Source: Hoylesella timonensis 4401737 = DSM 22865 = JCM 15640 (GTDB lineage Bacteria > Bacteroidota > Bacteroidia > Bacteroidales > Bacteroidaceae). Taken from it: 32,543 nucleotides of DNA. The notes beneath the pieces were generated by a model. The model made no database searches and was not told the origin of the DNA. It saw only the letters and a list, made by a program, of their open reading frames with translations. Location: contig NZ_HG417090.1 in NCBI RefSeq assembly GCF_000455445.1, forward strand, positions 354,098-386,640. Direction: 5' to 3'. A program made the translations under genes and the position numbers. Below, piece by piece: positions 15,987-25,382 of the stretch. Numbering within the stretch: position 1 is the first letter of the stretch; the number at the start of each line of letters is the position of its first letter.

Positions 15987-18893
15987 TTAGTAACCAAAGA
16001 TTTCCTCTGTAGTAAGATGCTTGATGTTGCCTATCTTTTGCAATGCGTTGATATTCAAATTCTTCTCATCACCCAAAATAATGTAATGGTATGGCTTGTG
16101 TGCCATGTGTTTTACTTCGAAATCAACAATGTCTTGCAAGGTGATGGCAGGCAAAGCGTGGTAAATCTTTTCTGCCACATCATAATCAATGCCTTTTTCC
16201 TTGGCACTATAATAAGCTTCGAGTACACCGCTCCGTGTGATTCTGCGGCTTGCCAATTGCTTTGTGAGTCCTTGTTTTGCAATTTCAAAGGCTGCCTGAC
16301 TTTGTGGAATGGTGTCTAAGATGTTGTTGAACACCTTGATGCAATCCATCATTTTGTCGTTTTGAGAGATGATATAGGTTTGGGCATATTCGGGATGTCC
16401 TTTCAGTGGACTGTTGTTGTAATATGCCGATGCGCTATAAGCCAAGCCTCTTGCCTCGCGTAACTCTTGGAAGACAACGGTGTTCATGCCTCCTCCAAAG
16501 TATTCGTTAAATAGTGCTCCCACTGCTAACTGTTTCTCATCGAAGGGCTTGTTTTCGTTATGATACATCAGCATATAGATGTTTTTAGCCTTGTATGGGG
16601 CTATAAATACTTGGTTCTGTGGGGTAGTACGCTCTTGATACTCTTTATTTTGTGGAATTGGCCACTTCTTTTTGAAATGATGATACAACTTGTCGAGGTC
16701 GTTGGATAGCTGCTGCACGCTTGTTGGACCGTAATAAAGGGCGGTGTGTTCGTACTTCCGAAGCGATTGAAACAAATCGACCAAATGTTGTGGTTGCAAT
16801 GCTTTCAGTTCCTTTTCGCTAACGATATTGCGGACATCGTTATAAGGTCCGAATTTCACGTAGTTGATTAAGGCATTGAAGTTTTTCTTTTGATCTTGTT
16901 TGTTGTCTTGTCTTGCTTTCAATACTAACGCAACATACTGTTTGTATGCCGCTGTGTCGGGTTGGGCATCGGTCATCAGTTCGTTGAGAAGTTGGAGCGC
17001 TTTCGGCATATTTTCATCCAATCCAGACAGGTTAATGGTTATGTTACGTGGCTTTGCTGAAATGTGGAGACTACATGCCAACTTGTATAATTCGCGCTTG
17101 AAGTCTTTTGCCGACTTCTTCGATGTACCTAAATAGTCGATATAGTTGCACGCCACGTCGTACTCTTTGTTTGCTGTTGTGCCGAAATCCCATGTCAATG
17201 CAAGGTTGAACAGACCGTCCTCACTGTTGTGTTTGTAAACAATAGGTAACTTCTTCTTCGTCTTTGTGAAGGTGAGGTCACGTTTGAAGTCGAGGAACTG
17301 CGGTTGAATGGGGGTGGTATGTGTATTTCGTATGTTATTTAAGAAGGCACTACTCTCGTTGCGATTGCTTGGAATAGGCGTGATTTGGGGCTTGTCTATT
17401 TTCTTCTGTGTGGTGTCTTCGCCTTGCTTTTTGTACACACATACAAAGTTATCTTTGAAGTGTCGGTTAGCAAAAGCAATAATATCTTGCTTAGAAATCT
17501 TTGTCAATCGGTTGAGTTTGTTCACTACATCTTCCCATTTTTGTCCATTGATAAAGGCATCGGTGAACATCGAAACGCGCGAACGGTTGGATTGTAACGA
17601 TTGATAATATTCGCGTTTGTAGTTGTTGAGGATAGAGAGCAGCAGGTCATCGGCAAACGCTCCCTTCTTTAACTTATCAACCTCAGACAACAACAAGTGC
17701 TTCACTTCGTCCAAGGTTTGCCCTTCTTTCGGCATTCCTATGATGCAAAAGGAGCTATAGTCAGCGAGAGGATTGATAAAAGTACCACTCTCAAGCACTT
17801 GCATGCTTTGATTGAGGTTCAGGTCTAACAGTCCTGCGTGTCCATTGCTCAATATTTTATCCACCAAAGTGAGGGTGTCATTTTGCAGTGATGCAGCACC
17901 ATCGAACTTCCATGCCATGAGTACATTCTCGGCTTCTAAGCCTACAACCGTTGTATCTACGCTGGCTTGTAAAGACGGTTGGGGTGCAAAAGTGGGATAA
18001 GACAGTGTCTCGCTCTTCTTCCATGTGCCGAAATAGCGCTCCAAAACGGTCATTACCTCGTCAGGATTCAGGTCACCTGCCATACAGATGGCAATGTTAT
18101 TTGGCACATAGTAGCGTTTGAAATAGTTTTGAATGTTTACAATCGAGGGATTTTTTAGATGTCCTTGTGTGCCAATCGTGGTCTGTGTGCCATAGGGATG
18201 TGTTGGAAACAGCTTGGCATTGATAGCATTCCATTCCTTTTCACCATCGTTAGCTAAGCCGATATTATACTCCTCGTACACCGCTTCCAGTTCAGTATGG
18301 AACCCTCTAACCACCATATTTTGAAAGCGGTCGGCTTGTATTCTTGCCCAATTCTCTACTTCGTTGGCAGGAATGTTCTCTACATAGCAGGTGATGTCGT
18401 TGCTCGTAAAAGCATTAGAACCCTCAGAACCGATTGATGCCATGAGCTTGTCGTACTCGTTAGGAATGTTATAAGCAGCAGCTAATTGCGATACACTGTC
18501 TATTTCATGATAAACTTTCTTACGCTCGGTGGGGTCGGTGAGCAAGCGATATTGCTCGTATCGCTCGGTAATCTCTTGGAGATAGGGGGCTTCTTTCTCG
18601 GCATTGGTAGTGCCAAACTGCTTTGTTCCCTTGAACATGAGATGCTCTAAGTAGTGCGCTAATCCTGTGGTTTCGGCAGGATCGTTTTTACTTCCTGTCT
18701 TTACCGCAATGTAAGTTTGAATGCGTGGTTTCTCTTTGTTGACACTCAGGTAAACTTTCAGTCCATTGTCGAGGGTGTAAATGCGGGTTTTCATGGGGTC
18801 GCCAGCCACCGTTTTGTAGTTGTACGACTTGGCTGATGCAATGCTTGTGATGAGCAACAAAGCCAAACTGAGCGTGAATTTTGCTATTTTCAT
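15987..18893 (-). CDS. Exported M16-family zinc metallopeptidase
   Basis: A 968-aa pitrilysin-family protease. It has a signal peptide (MKIAKFTLSLALLLITSIASA) and an N-terminal catalytic M16 domain with the inverted zinc motif HYLEH (residues 80-84, in GLAHYLEHLMFKGT). Repeated M16 lobes follow. The C-terminal half carries the inactive-domain signature FGGGMNTVVFQELREARGLAYSASAYY, typical of substrate-clamping lobes. The full length corresponds to two M16 pairs in one chain, as in PqqL-type proteins. Location is probably periplasmic, where such enzymes degrade peptides. It follows the DUF4954 gene across a low-complexity gap of 128 nt and precedes fumarase by 59 nt, so cotranscription is possible. 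Confidence 0.93.
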   Translation of the reverse strand: MKIAKFTLSLALLLITSIASAKSYNYKTVAGDPMKTRIYTLDNGLKVYLSVNKEKPRIQTYIAVKTGSKNDPAETTGLAHYLEHLMFKGTKQFGTTNAEKEAPYLQEITERYEQYRLLTDPTERKKVYHEIDSVSQLAAAYNIPNEYDKLMASIGSEGSNAFTSNDITCYVENIPANEVENWARIQADRFQNMVVRGFHTELEAVYEEYNIGLANDGEKEWNAINAKLFPTHPYGTQTTIGTQGHLKNPSIVNIQNYFKRYYVPNNIAICMAGDLNPDEVMTVLERYFGTWKKSETLSYPTFAPQPSLQASVDTTVVGLEAENVLMAWKFDGAASLQNDTLTLVDKILSNGHAGLLDLNLNQSMQVLESGTFINPLADYSSFCIIGMPKEGQTLDEVKHLLLSEVDKLKKGAFADDLLLSILNNYKREYYQSLQSNRSRVSMFTDAFINGQKWEDVVNKLNRLTKISKQDIIAFANRHFKDNFVCVYKKQGEDTTQKKIDKPQITPIPSNRNESSAFLNNIRNTHTTPIQPQFLDFKRDLTFTKTKKKLPIVYKHNSEDGLFNLALTWDFGTTANKEYDVACNYIDYLGTSKKSAKDFKRELYKLACSLHISAKPRNITINLSGLDENMPKALQLLNELMTDAQPDTAAYKQYVALVLKARQDNKQDQKKNFNALINYVKFGPYNDVRNIVSEKELKALQPQHLVDLFQSLRKYEHTALYYGPTSVQQLSNDLDKLYHHFKKKWPIPQNKEYQERTTPQNQVFIAPYKAKNIYMLMYHNENKPFDEKQLAVGALFNEYFGGGMNTVVFQELREARGLAYSASAYYNNSPLKGHPEYAQTYIISQNDKMMDCIKVFNNILDTIPQSQAAFEIAKQGLTKQLASRRITRSGVLEAYYSAKEKGIDYDVAEKIYHALPAITLQDIVDFEVKHMAHKPYHYIILGDEKNLNINALQKIGNIKHLTTEEIFGY

Positions 18894-18898
18894 TGGGT

Positions 18899-19014
18899 GA
18901 GTTATTGAGTTTTTAAGTTCTTGAGTTTTGAGTTGAAGTTCTTAAGTTTTTGAGTTGAAGTTGATGAGTTTTTGAGTTTTTAAGTTTGTGAGTGATTGAG
19001 TTTTTAAGTAGTTA
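18899..19014. repeat. Degenerate TGAGTTTTT/AAGTT low-complexity tandem repeat
   Basis: The gap between the DUF4954 and M16 genes is built almost entirely from short units such as TTGAGTTTTT, TTAAGTT and TTGAAG, repeated about a dozen times without strict periodicity. In the minus-strand transcript it would form an A/C/U-rich, G-poor and unstructured leader ahead of the M16 start codon. No promoter core could be distinguished in it. Confidence 0.7.
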
Positions 19015-19021
19015 GTTATAC

Positions 19022-20878
19022 TTATTCTTCATAATCTACTTCGTGATCGAGCTTGTCTAAGAAATCATCCAAGACATTTTGCTCAACATCGCCCATGGCA
19101 AACTCTTTTTCAGCATCTTTCCGAATGGCAGCAATCCAAGTACGACGTGCTTGGATGTAGTCTTCTCGAATGCGATCGGCGTCTTGCGGGGTAATGGTGT
19201 TCAAATGATAATAGTCCAAAATGAGTTGATAAGTCCATGCCCATTGGTAATCTCGAAAATGTTCGTTGATATCCTCAAAGCGTTGTAGCACGTCTTGAAT
19301 AGACTCTAAGTTGCCGTTTTTGATATCCTCAATCAGGCGTTCTTCTTCAGAAACGGGCAGAAGCAATCCCGATAAGTCCGTCCATTGTCCTGTTCCCACA
19401 GTGCTGGAGGGTGGAGTTAGGTTGGCATCTCGCTTTCGCACGCGCTTCAAGACAGCACCCATGTAGATGCGAAGTGCCATGTCGTAATTCTCAATACCCT
19501 TTTGTAGCGAATTGGATTTGATGACATAGTTATAGTAGTTGTACAGTGCCACTTCATTGCCAGAGGCATCTTGCAGCTTTTCCAATATTTTCTTTCCTTC
19601 TATTATCTCACCTACAGAGTAGGGAGAAAGCCAGTCAAAGTTGACAATACTTTTCAGTGTACCTTGTGGTCTTAGGTCTCGTTTGGGCCATTTCCTGATA
19701 TCACGATACAAACCCACCGTGGTGATATTCCGTCCAGGTGAGAGATACATGATGTCACTATAAGCTTTGAGATAAGAGAAAGGTAGACAACTGGTATCGG
19801 GGTGGTACATCAGTTTGCCAAAACATACCGAGAACGTGCCAATGTTGGCTGGCATTAGCAGGTAAGCACCACTGGCTGTCTTGCATCCTCGTTGTAGAGT
19901 GCCATAGTGCATTGGTCCCATTTTGTAGGCATGATTGCTGAAGTTCGTGGCAGAGCCTGCATTGTAAAACGAAAACATGCCACCAATGAGCAGACTACTC
20001 TTATGGTGACTGGCTGTGAACGGGCCACAGAAGGCAGCGCAGGCTTCACCGTTGGACATATAACTGTTGGCGAAAAACACACTCGCTGATGCAGTAAACC
20101 CATTACTTATCTGACAGGCTTCGCCTACAAAGCAGTCTTGCATCTTCACACTGTTGATGATGGATGAGCCATAAGAGATGATAGAGTTTTCACAAATCAC
20201 TCCCGTGCCGATATAAACACTGGCATTGTCCGAGCTTAGAATGGTACAATCGCTCAGTCTGGAGGCTCCATTGATTTCACATTCGTCAAAGATAACGGTA
20301 TTCGACACCTCTTTCGTATTGACAATCTTCACGTTGTTACCAATCCATCCCTGTTCGGGAGCGTGTAGATTTATTTCCTCTTTGATGAGTCTTCTTATCG
20401 CCTCTTTGAGGGGTTTGTCGTGAAAATGCTTCACCATGAATGCAGCGAGCTGACTGTTGAGGTCTCTAAACAGTACCACATTGCCGTCGCCCACCTCGTT
20501 CAACACAGACACTAAGTTGCCTTCTCCATAGGTAGCCCCCTCTGAGGTTTCGAGAGTACAGACGTTCGAGATGTAGCATCGGTCACCAATGGTATAGTTG
20601 TTGATGTAGTTGCCAATGTTTTCTACCAGACTGTTGTCACCAATGGTCACGTTTCGCAGTGTAGCGTTGTTGATGCCCGAATGTTTGAAAAAGTCTCTAC
20701 TTACTTCAATGGTGTCGTCGAAAGCACCAATGTAAACTTCTCCATACAGCATCACGCGATGCATGTAATTGGGCTTGAACCCTTCGGCTACGTGAATGTT
20801 CGCCCATTCCTCTGCCCAACAACTTCTTTCCTCGAGGATGCGAATCTCCTCTTCTGTCAGTTTACGGTATTCTTTCAT
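19022..20878 (-). CDS. DUF4954-family protein with left-handed beta-helix character
   Basis: A 618-aa cytoplasmic-looking protein of the DUF4954 type common in Bacteroidota. Residues about 60-330 show hexapeptide-like imperfect repeats (TIGDNSLVENIGNYINNYTIG begins one stretch, then EGATYGEGNLV, IGNNVKIVNT, YIGTGVICENSIISYGSSI). These are typical of left-handed parallel beta-helices in sugar-nucleotide acyl- and pyrophosphorylase-like proteins. The C-terminal 200 residues are helical (QDVLQRFEDINEHFRDYQWAW and onward). No catalytic motif can be assigned, so function remains unknown. It lies 112 nt downstream of hflX and upstream of the M16 gene on the same strand. ATG 20878 is the only sensible start. 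Confidence 0.82.
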   Translation of the reverse strand: MKEYRKLTEEEIRILEERSCWAEEWANIHVAEGFKPNYMHRVMLYGEVYIGAFDDTIEVSRDFFKHSGINNATLRNVTIGDNSLVENIGNYINNYTIGDRCYISNVCTLETSEGATYGEGNLVSVLNEVGDGNVVLFRDLNSQLAAFMVKHFHDKPLKEAIRRLIKEEINLHAPEQGWIGNNVKIVNTKEVSNTVIFDECEINGASRLSDCTILSSDNASVYIGTGVICENSIISYGSSIINSVKMQDCFVGEACQISNGFTASASVFFANSYMSNGEACAAFCGPFTASHHKSSLLIGGMFSFYNAGSATNFSNHAYKMGPMHYGTLQRGCKTASGAYLLMPANIGTFSVCFGKLMYHPDTSCLPFSYLKAYSDIMYLSPGRNITTVGLYRDIRKWPKRDLRPQGTLKSIVNFDWLSPYSVGEIIEGKKILEKLQDASGNEVALYNYYNYVIKSNSLQKGIENYDMALRIYMGAVLKRVRKRDANLTPPSSTVGTGQWTDLSGLLLPVSEEERLIEDIKNGNLESIQDVLQRFEDINEHFRDYQWAWTYQLILDYYHLNTITPQDADRIREDYIQARRTWIAAIRKDAEKEFAMGDVEQNVLDDFLDKLDHEVDYEE

Positions 20879-20990
20879 ACATTATTTATTTTCGATTTAA
20901 GTTGCTTGATTGTGGCTACCTGATTTGATATTATATCTCATCTTATTATAAAAAGGTGGAGCATTGAGCCGCTGCATAGAGAGTTGAACG

Positions 20991-22238
20991 TTATTCTTCT
21001 ATGGGATATAAAAAATCATTGTAGGGATATTTTTGTACATGAAGCTGGCGAACTTGTTGATACAGCACCTCTTTGAATTCGTCTATGTTCAACTTTTTCT
21101 TGGCAGAAATGAAGAGACACTGGTCGTTGAGCCGTGCCATCCATGTTTGTTTAAGTTCATCGAGGGTGATATTCTCTGCGGTGGAAGGTGTCAAGTCGTC
21201 CGCATCTTTAGGTACCCAAGTGTAATTATCTATTTTGTTAAAGATAATCATAGAGGGCTTTTCTGCACATCCTAACTCTTTCAGTGTGTTTTCAACGACA
21301 TGAATTTGCTCTTCAAAATCGGGATGAGAGATGTCAACCACATGCAGTAGCAAATCGGCTTCTCGCACTTCGTCCAAGGTAGACTTGAAAGAATCGACCA
21401 AATCGGTGGGTAATTTCCGTATAAATCCAACGGTATCAGCCAACAGGAAGGGCAGATTTTCAACCACTACTTTACGAACAGTGGTGTCGAGTGTTGCAAA
21501 TAGCTTGTTTTCTGCAAACACTTCGCTTTTGGAAAGCAGATTCATGAGCGTTGATTTTCCTACGTTGGTATAGCCCACCAATGCAACTCGTATCATGCGC
21601 CCACGGTTTTTGCGCTGCGTCGTCTTTTGTTTGTCAATCTGTTCTAATCGTTGTTTTAAGAGCGTGATACGTTGTAGGATAATTCGTCGGTCCATTTCTA
21701 ACTGCGTCTCACCGGGTCCACGAAGTCCTACAGAACCCTTTCCACCGCCAGAACCTGAACCTCCGCCTTGTCGTTCCAAGTGAGTCCACAGCCGTTGCAA
21801 GCGAGGGAGCATGTAGCGATATTGCGCCAACTCTACTTGTGTCTTGGCATTGGCTGTCTGGGCGCGCATGGCAAAGATGTCGAGGATGAGCGATGTGCGG
21901 TCTAAGATTTTTACATCCAACGCTTTTTCGATGTTCCTTATCTGCTTGGCGGATAGTTCATCATCAAAAATAACCATGCCCACAGGACGCTCGTTTTCTG
22001 CTTCTTCGTCTATATATTGTTTTATTTCTTCCAATTTTCCTTTGCCTACATAGGTCACGGCATTAGGTCCGCCAGCCTTTTGAGTAAAGCGCTTCACGGT
22101 TTCTGCCCCTGCGGTATCTGCTAAGAACTCCAATTCGTCGAGGTACTCGTTGGTTTTAGCCTCGTTTTGTTCTTGCGTGACGATACCTACCAATACCGCT
22201 GTTTCTGATTTGGCTTCGGAAATAACAAATTCTTTCAT
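20991..22238 (-). CDS. hflX: Ribosome-associated GTPase HflX
   Basis: A 415-aa GTPase that binds the 50S subunit and splits stalled or stressed ribosomes. The N-terminal HflX domain contains VTYVGKGKLEEIKQYI and VIFDDELSAKQIRNIE. The linker helix has GPGETQLEMDRRIILQRI preceded by a Gly/Ser-rich loop. The G domain has G1 GYTNVGKST, G3 ADTVGFIRKLPTDLV and G4 FNKID. The C-terminus is short, ending in NDFLYPIEE. A full promoter lies directly upstream at 22261-22291 and makes this the likely first gene of the hflX-DUF4954-M16-fumarase series. Whether one message spans all four genes cannot be judged from sequence. Confidence 0.96.
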   Translation of the reverse strand: MKEFVISEAKSETAVLVGIVTQEQNEAKTNEYLDELEFLADTAGAETVKRFTQKAGGPNAVTYVGKGKLEEIKQYIDEEAENERPVGMVIFDDELSAKQIRNIEKALDVKILDRTSLILDIFAMRAQTANAKTQVELAQYRYMLPRLQRLWTHLERQGGGSGSGGGKGSVGLRGPGETQLEMDRRIILQRITLLKQRLEQIDKQKTTQRKNRGRMIRVALVGYTNVGKSTLMNLLSKSEVFAENKLFATLDTTVRKVVVENLPFLLADTVGFIRKLPTDLVDSFKSTLDEVREADLLLHVVDISHPDFEEQIHVVENTLKELGCAEKPSMIIFNKIDNYTWVPKDADDLTPSTAENITLDELKQTWMARLNDQCLFISAKKKLNIDEFKEVLYQQVRQLHVQKYPYNDFLYPIEE

Positions 22239-22260
22239 TTATATATAATGTGATTTCATG

Positions 22261-22291
22261 CAAAGGTACAATAAAGCCCCAAAAGCACAAA
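22261..22291 (-). promoter_or_regulatory. Consensus promoter of hflX
   Basis: On the minus strand TTTG (22291 to 22288), 19 nt, then TACCTTTG (22268 to 22261). This is a perfect match to the Bacteroidetes consensus, about 22 nt ahead of the hflX start codon. Confidence 0.8.
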
Positions 22292-22350
22292 ATAAAACAC
22301 TCTTTTTTCTTTTCAAGATTGATTGCCATTCCATCTTGGTCAAGGCATCT

Positions 22351-22750
22351 GTTGCTTTTGTACTATTATTTTACCAAAAAACGGCTCTTGAAAATCTTCA
22401 AAATAGAAAAAATTAATAGGCAAGCCATATACAAAAATGGGCTGATTTTCAAAAAATAAACGTCTTTTGAAGCTAAAACATCGATTTAGCGGTCTTGTAA
22501 ACACGCTTTAGAGGTGTTATTTGCATGACTTAAAAGCATTAAAGCATGCAAATAGCAGGCTTATCTCAATGCTTCAGTCGCCAATAAGTGGTTAAAAAAG
22601 GAATGAAAAAGCTATACTTAAACGTAACATCATGAATAATAATCAATTATGAACATCGCTCATAACTTGCGTATTTGCGACCAACTTTGACGTTTGTTGT
22701 TGCGACGCGAGTTATGAGAGGCACTTTGTAAAGAAAATTCAGCATCTATT
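22351..22750 (+). repeat. Structured intergenic repeat, copy B (possible ncRNA)
   Basis: The partner of the repeat at 13661-14060, at a constant offset of 8690 nt with no gaps. Here the distal stem is nearly perfect: 22659-22672 pairs with 22705-22718 over 14 bp with one T-G pair. The small hairpin is GCTAAA/TTTAGC (22472-22477/22485-22490). The upstream hairpin is TTGAAAATC/GATTTTCAA (22388-22396/22444-22452). It fills most of the 659-nt gap between hflX and the divergent GH20 gene; the remainder (22751-22865) shows nothing recognisable except the GH20 promoter. The frame that is open in copy A is closed by a TAA after 13 codons here, which argues against coding. Confidence 0.75.
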
Positions 22751-22865
22751 ATCATCCTGTGCAGTTGAACACCATTTTTGCAGATGAATACTAAAAAAAC
22801 TAAAAAAGCGAAATGATTGTCGAAATTGAGCACCTCAACAAAGGTGTTTTATCAGAATAAAGTCG

Positions 22866-22873
22866 TATCTTTG
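22866..22873 (+). promoter_or_regulatory. -7 element for the amino-sugar operon
   Basis: TATCTTTG matches TAnnTTTG 25 nt upstream of the GH20 start codon. The -33 region is poorly matched, which may indicate dependence on an activator; that is inference. Confidence 0.55.
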
Positions 22874-22897
22874 TCATTCATTTAATACGATATAAAC

Positions 22898-24505
22898 ATG
22901 AAAACAAAAATGATCACCTTACTATTGGTGTGTGGTATGATGTCTTTCTTTTCCGCCTCTGCTCAGAATGTGGCAGATTATCAGATTGTTCCCATGCCCA
23001 AAGAGTTGTCACTCACTACGAAGAAGCCCTTTGTGTTATCGGCTTCAACCTGTATTTACAGTCCTGCAGGAGACATGGATTTGCAGCGCAATGCCCAGTA
23101 CTTGTCGGAGTATATTCGTGAGACGACGGGCTTGCAACTCAATTGTGTGACGAAGAAAACCAAACAAGCGATTTCTTTAGCCATAGATTCAAAAATTAAA
23201 AACGATGAAGGATATGTGCTGTCCGTTACACCTCAAGGAGTGACGGTGGCTGGAAAAACGGCACGTGGCGTGTTCTATGGACTGCAAACCTTGCGCAAGT
23301 CGCTCCCCGTTGCGAACAACCTAACGGAAGTGATGTTGCCAGCGGTCGTTATCAAGGATGCTCCTCGTTTTGGCTATCGTGGTGGAATGTTGGACTGCGG
23401 TCGCCATTTCTTCTCCATCGACTTCGTTAAAAAATATATTGACCTGTTGGCTTTGCACAACATGAACGTGTTTCATTGGCATTTAACCGAAGATCAGGGT
23501 TGGCGCATTGAAATCAAGAAATATCCCGAACTTACCAAGATAGGCTCTATACGCAAAGAGACAGTAGTGGGACGCAATTCAGGTGTGTGCGACGGTGTGC
23601 CTTATGGCGGTTATTACACACAGGAGCAGGCGCGCGAAATCGTGAAATATGCTGCCGACCGATACATTACTGTGATTCCCGAGATAGATATGCCTGGCCA
23701 CATGCTTGCTGCCATGGCAGCTTATCCTGAGTTGGGATGCACGGGTGGTCCTTACGAAGTGGCAAAAACATGGGGCATATTTGAAGATGTTTTGTGTTTG
23801 GGCAACGAGAAAACTTACCAGTTCTGTGAAGATGTCTTAGCCGAGTTGATGGATATATTCCCCTCGAAATATATCAATATAGGTGGTGACGAAGCTCCTC
23901 ATGTGCGTTGGGAAAAATGTCCAAAGTGCCAACGTGTAATGCAAGCACAAGGTTTGACAGCCAAGAAGTTGCAAGGCTATTTCACCAATCGCATTGAAAA
24001 ATTCATCAATAGCAAAGGTCGTCGCCTCATAGGCTGGGATGAAATCTTAGATGGAGACATCAATCAAAGTGCTACTGTGATGAGTTGGCGCGGGGTAGAG
24101 CCCGGTATGAAGGCAGCCATGACAGGTCACGATGTGGTGATGTCGCCTACTACCTATGCTTATTTCGATTATTACCAGACCGATAAGACCTTTAACGAGC
24201 CATTACTCATTGGTGGAAACCTACCTATTGAGAAGACTTACAGCTTCGAACCCTTACCAGATAGTTTGTCGGCAGAGGCACGTGAGCATATCATTGGTGT
24301 ACAATGTAATCTTTGGACGGAGTATATTCCTTATCCAAATTTGGCAGAATATCAGCTGTTGCCACGCATGGCAGCCATTGCAGAAATACAATGGTCGGAA
24401 CATAAGAAGGACTTCCCTGAGTTTAAGAACCGTTTAACTCGCTTGACGAAGTTCTACGACTTGTATAACTATGACTATGCCAAGCATCTTTGGAATAAAA
24501 AATAA
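22898..24505 (+). CDS. Exported GH20 beta-N-acetylhexosaminidase
   Basis: A 535-aa glycoside hydrolase that removes terminal GlcNAc or GalNAc from glycans. The signal peptide [23 protein letters not shown] has no lipobox cysteine, so periplasmic location is likely. A GH20b-type N-terminal domain (about 30-150) is followed by the catalytic barrel with [20 protein letters not shown] and [13 protein letters not shown]. The substrate-assisted catalytic pair D331-E332 lies in [13 protein letters not shown]. Later aromatic segments (GWDEIL, NLWTEYI, QWSEHK) line the substrate pocket in the family. The gene is followed after 23 nt by nagB and then a NagB-like/PIG-L gene, so the released amino sugar is probably consumed by the same operon. 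Confidence 0.95.
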   Translation: MKTKMITLLLVCGMMSFFSASAQNVADYQIVPMPKELSLTTKKPFVLSASTCIYSPAGDMDLQRNAQYLSEYIRETTGLQLNCVTKKTKQAISLAIDSKIKNDEGYVLSVTPQGVTVAGKTARGVFYGLQTLRKSLPVANNLTEVMLPAVVIKDAPRFGYRGGMLDCGRHFFSIDFVKKYIDLLALHNMNVFHWHLTEDQGWRIEIKKYPELTKIGSIRKETVVGRNSGVCDGVPYGGYYTQEQAREIVKYAADRYITVIPEIDMPGHMLAAMAAYPELGCTGGPYEVAKTWGIFEDVLCLGNEKTYQFCEDVLAELMDIFPSKYINIGGDEAPHVRWEKCPKCQRVMQAQGLTAKKLQGYFTNRIEKFINSKGRRLIGWDEILDGDINQSATVMSWRGVEPGMKAAMTGHDVVMSPTTYAYFDYYQTDKTFNEPLLIGGNLPIEKTYSFEPLPDSLSAEAREHIIGVQCNLWTEYIPYPNLAEYQLLPRMAAIAEIQWSEHKKDFPEFKNRLTRLTKFYDLYNYDYAKHLWNKK

Positions 24506-24528
24506 TCATTCAACGAAATATTAAGAAC

Positions 24529-25320
24529 ATGAGACTTATTATTGAAAAAAATTATGAAGCGCTGTCAGACTGGGCAGCAGAGCATGTTATTGAGCGCATT
24601 CGTGAGTTCAATCCTACCGCTGAGCGTCCTTTTGTATTAGGACTCCCCACAGGCTCTTCGCCAGAGGGAATGTATGCACGGTTGGTTAAAGCCAACAAGG
24701 AGGGAAGAGTGTCGTTCAAACACGTCATCACCTTTAATATGGACGAGTATGTTGGTTTGCCCGAATCGCATCCAGAAAGTTATCACTCGTTTATGGCACG
24801 CAATCTGTTTGATCATATCGATTGCCCGAAAGAGAATATCCATATTCTCAACGGAAACGCAAAAGACTTGGAAGCTGAATGCAAAGCCTACGAAGAAAAG
24901 ATTGCTGCAGCGGGTGGCATTGATTTGTTTATTGGAGGAATTGGTCCAGATGGCCACATTGCATTCAATGAGCCATGTTCTTCACTTACATCGCGTACTC
25001 GTATCAAGACCCTCACCAGTGACACTATCATTGCCAACAGTAGGTTCTTTGATAACGACATCAACAAGGTGCCTAAACATGCACTGACAGTAGGTGTGGG
25101 GACCGTGATGGATGCGAAAGAAGTCATGATACTCTGCAATGGTCACCATAAGGCTCGCGCTTTGCAGGCTGTAGTTGAAGGTCCTGTTACCCATTACTGG
25201 ACGATTAGTGTGTTGCAGCAACATCCTCACGGCATTATTGTGTGTGACGAGCCTGCTACCGACGAATTGCGTGTGGGAACGTACCGCTACTTTAAGGATA
25301 TAGAAAAGAATAATATTTAA
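24529..25320 (+). CDS. nagB: Glucosamine-6-phosphate deaminase
   Basis: A 263-aa cytoplasmic enzyme that converts glucosamine 6-phosphate to fructose 6-phosphate and ammonia. The catalytic residues fall at exactly the E. coli numbers: D72 in NMDEYVGL, and D141, H143 and E148 in [24 protein letters not shown] forms the phosphate loop and [15 protein letters not shown] is the typical later motif. It sits 23 nt after the GH20 gene, and a hairpin terminator lies just past its stop. Together with the hexosaminidase it forms a GlcNAc salvage route; the deacetylase step (NagA) is not encoded nearby, unless the following fusion protein performs it. Confidence 0.97.
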   Translation: MRLIIEKNYEALSDWAAEHVIERIREFNPTAERPFVLGLPTGSSPEGMYARLVKANKEGRVSFKHVITFNMDEYVGLPESHPESYHSFMARNLFDHIDCPKENIHILNGNAKDLEAECKAYEEKIAAAGGIDLFIGGIGPDGHIAFNEPCSSLTSRTRIKTLTSDTIIANSRFFDNDINKVPKHALTVGVGTVMDAKEVMILCNGHHKARALQAVVEGPVTHYWTISVLQQHPHGIIVCDEPATDELRVGTYRYFKDIEKNNI

Positions 25321-25328
25321 ACAATAGG

Positions 25329-25370
25329 GGGGCTTGTACGATTTTTGTTTCGTGACAAGCCTCGTTTTTT
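25329..25370 (+). terminator. Rho-independent terminator between nagB and the fusion gene
   Basis: The stem GGCTTGT (25331-25337) pairs with ACAAGCC (25355-25361) and is extended by a G-T and a G-C pair. A run of six T (25365-25370) follows. It would reduce expression of the downstream gene relative to GH20 and nagB, acting as a partial terminator inside the operon. Confidence 0.75.
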
Positions 25371-25382
25371 AAGGATAGATTT

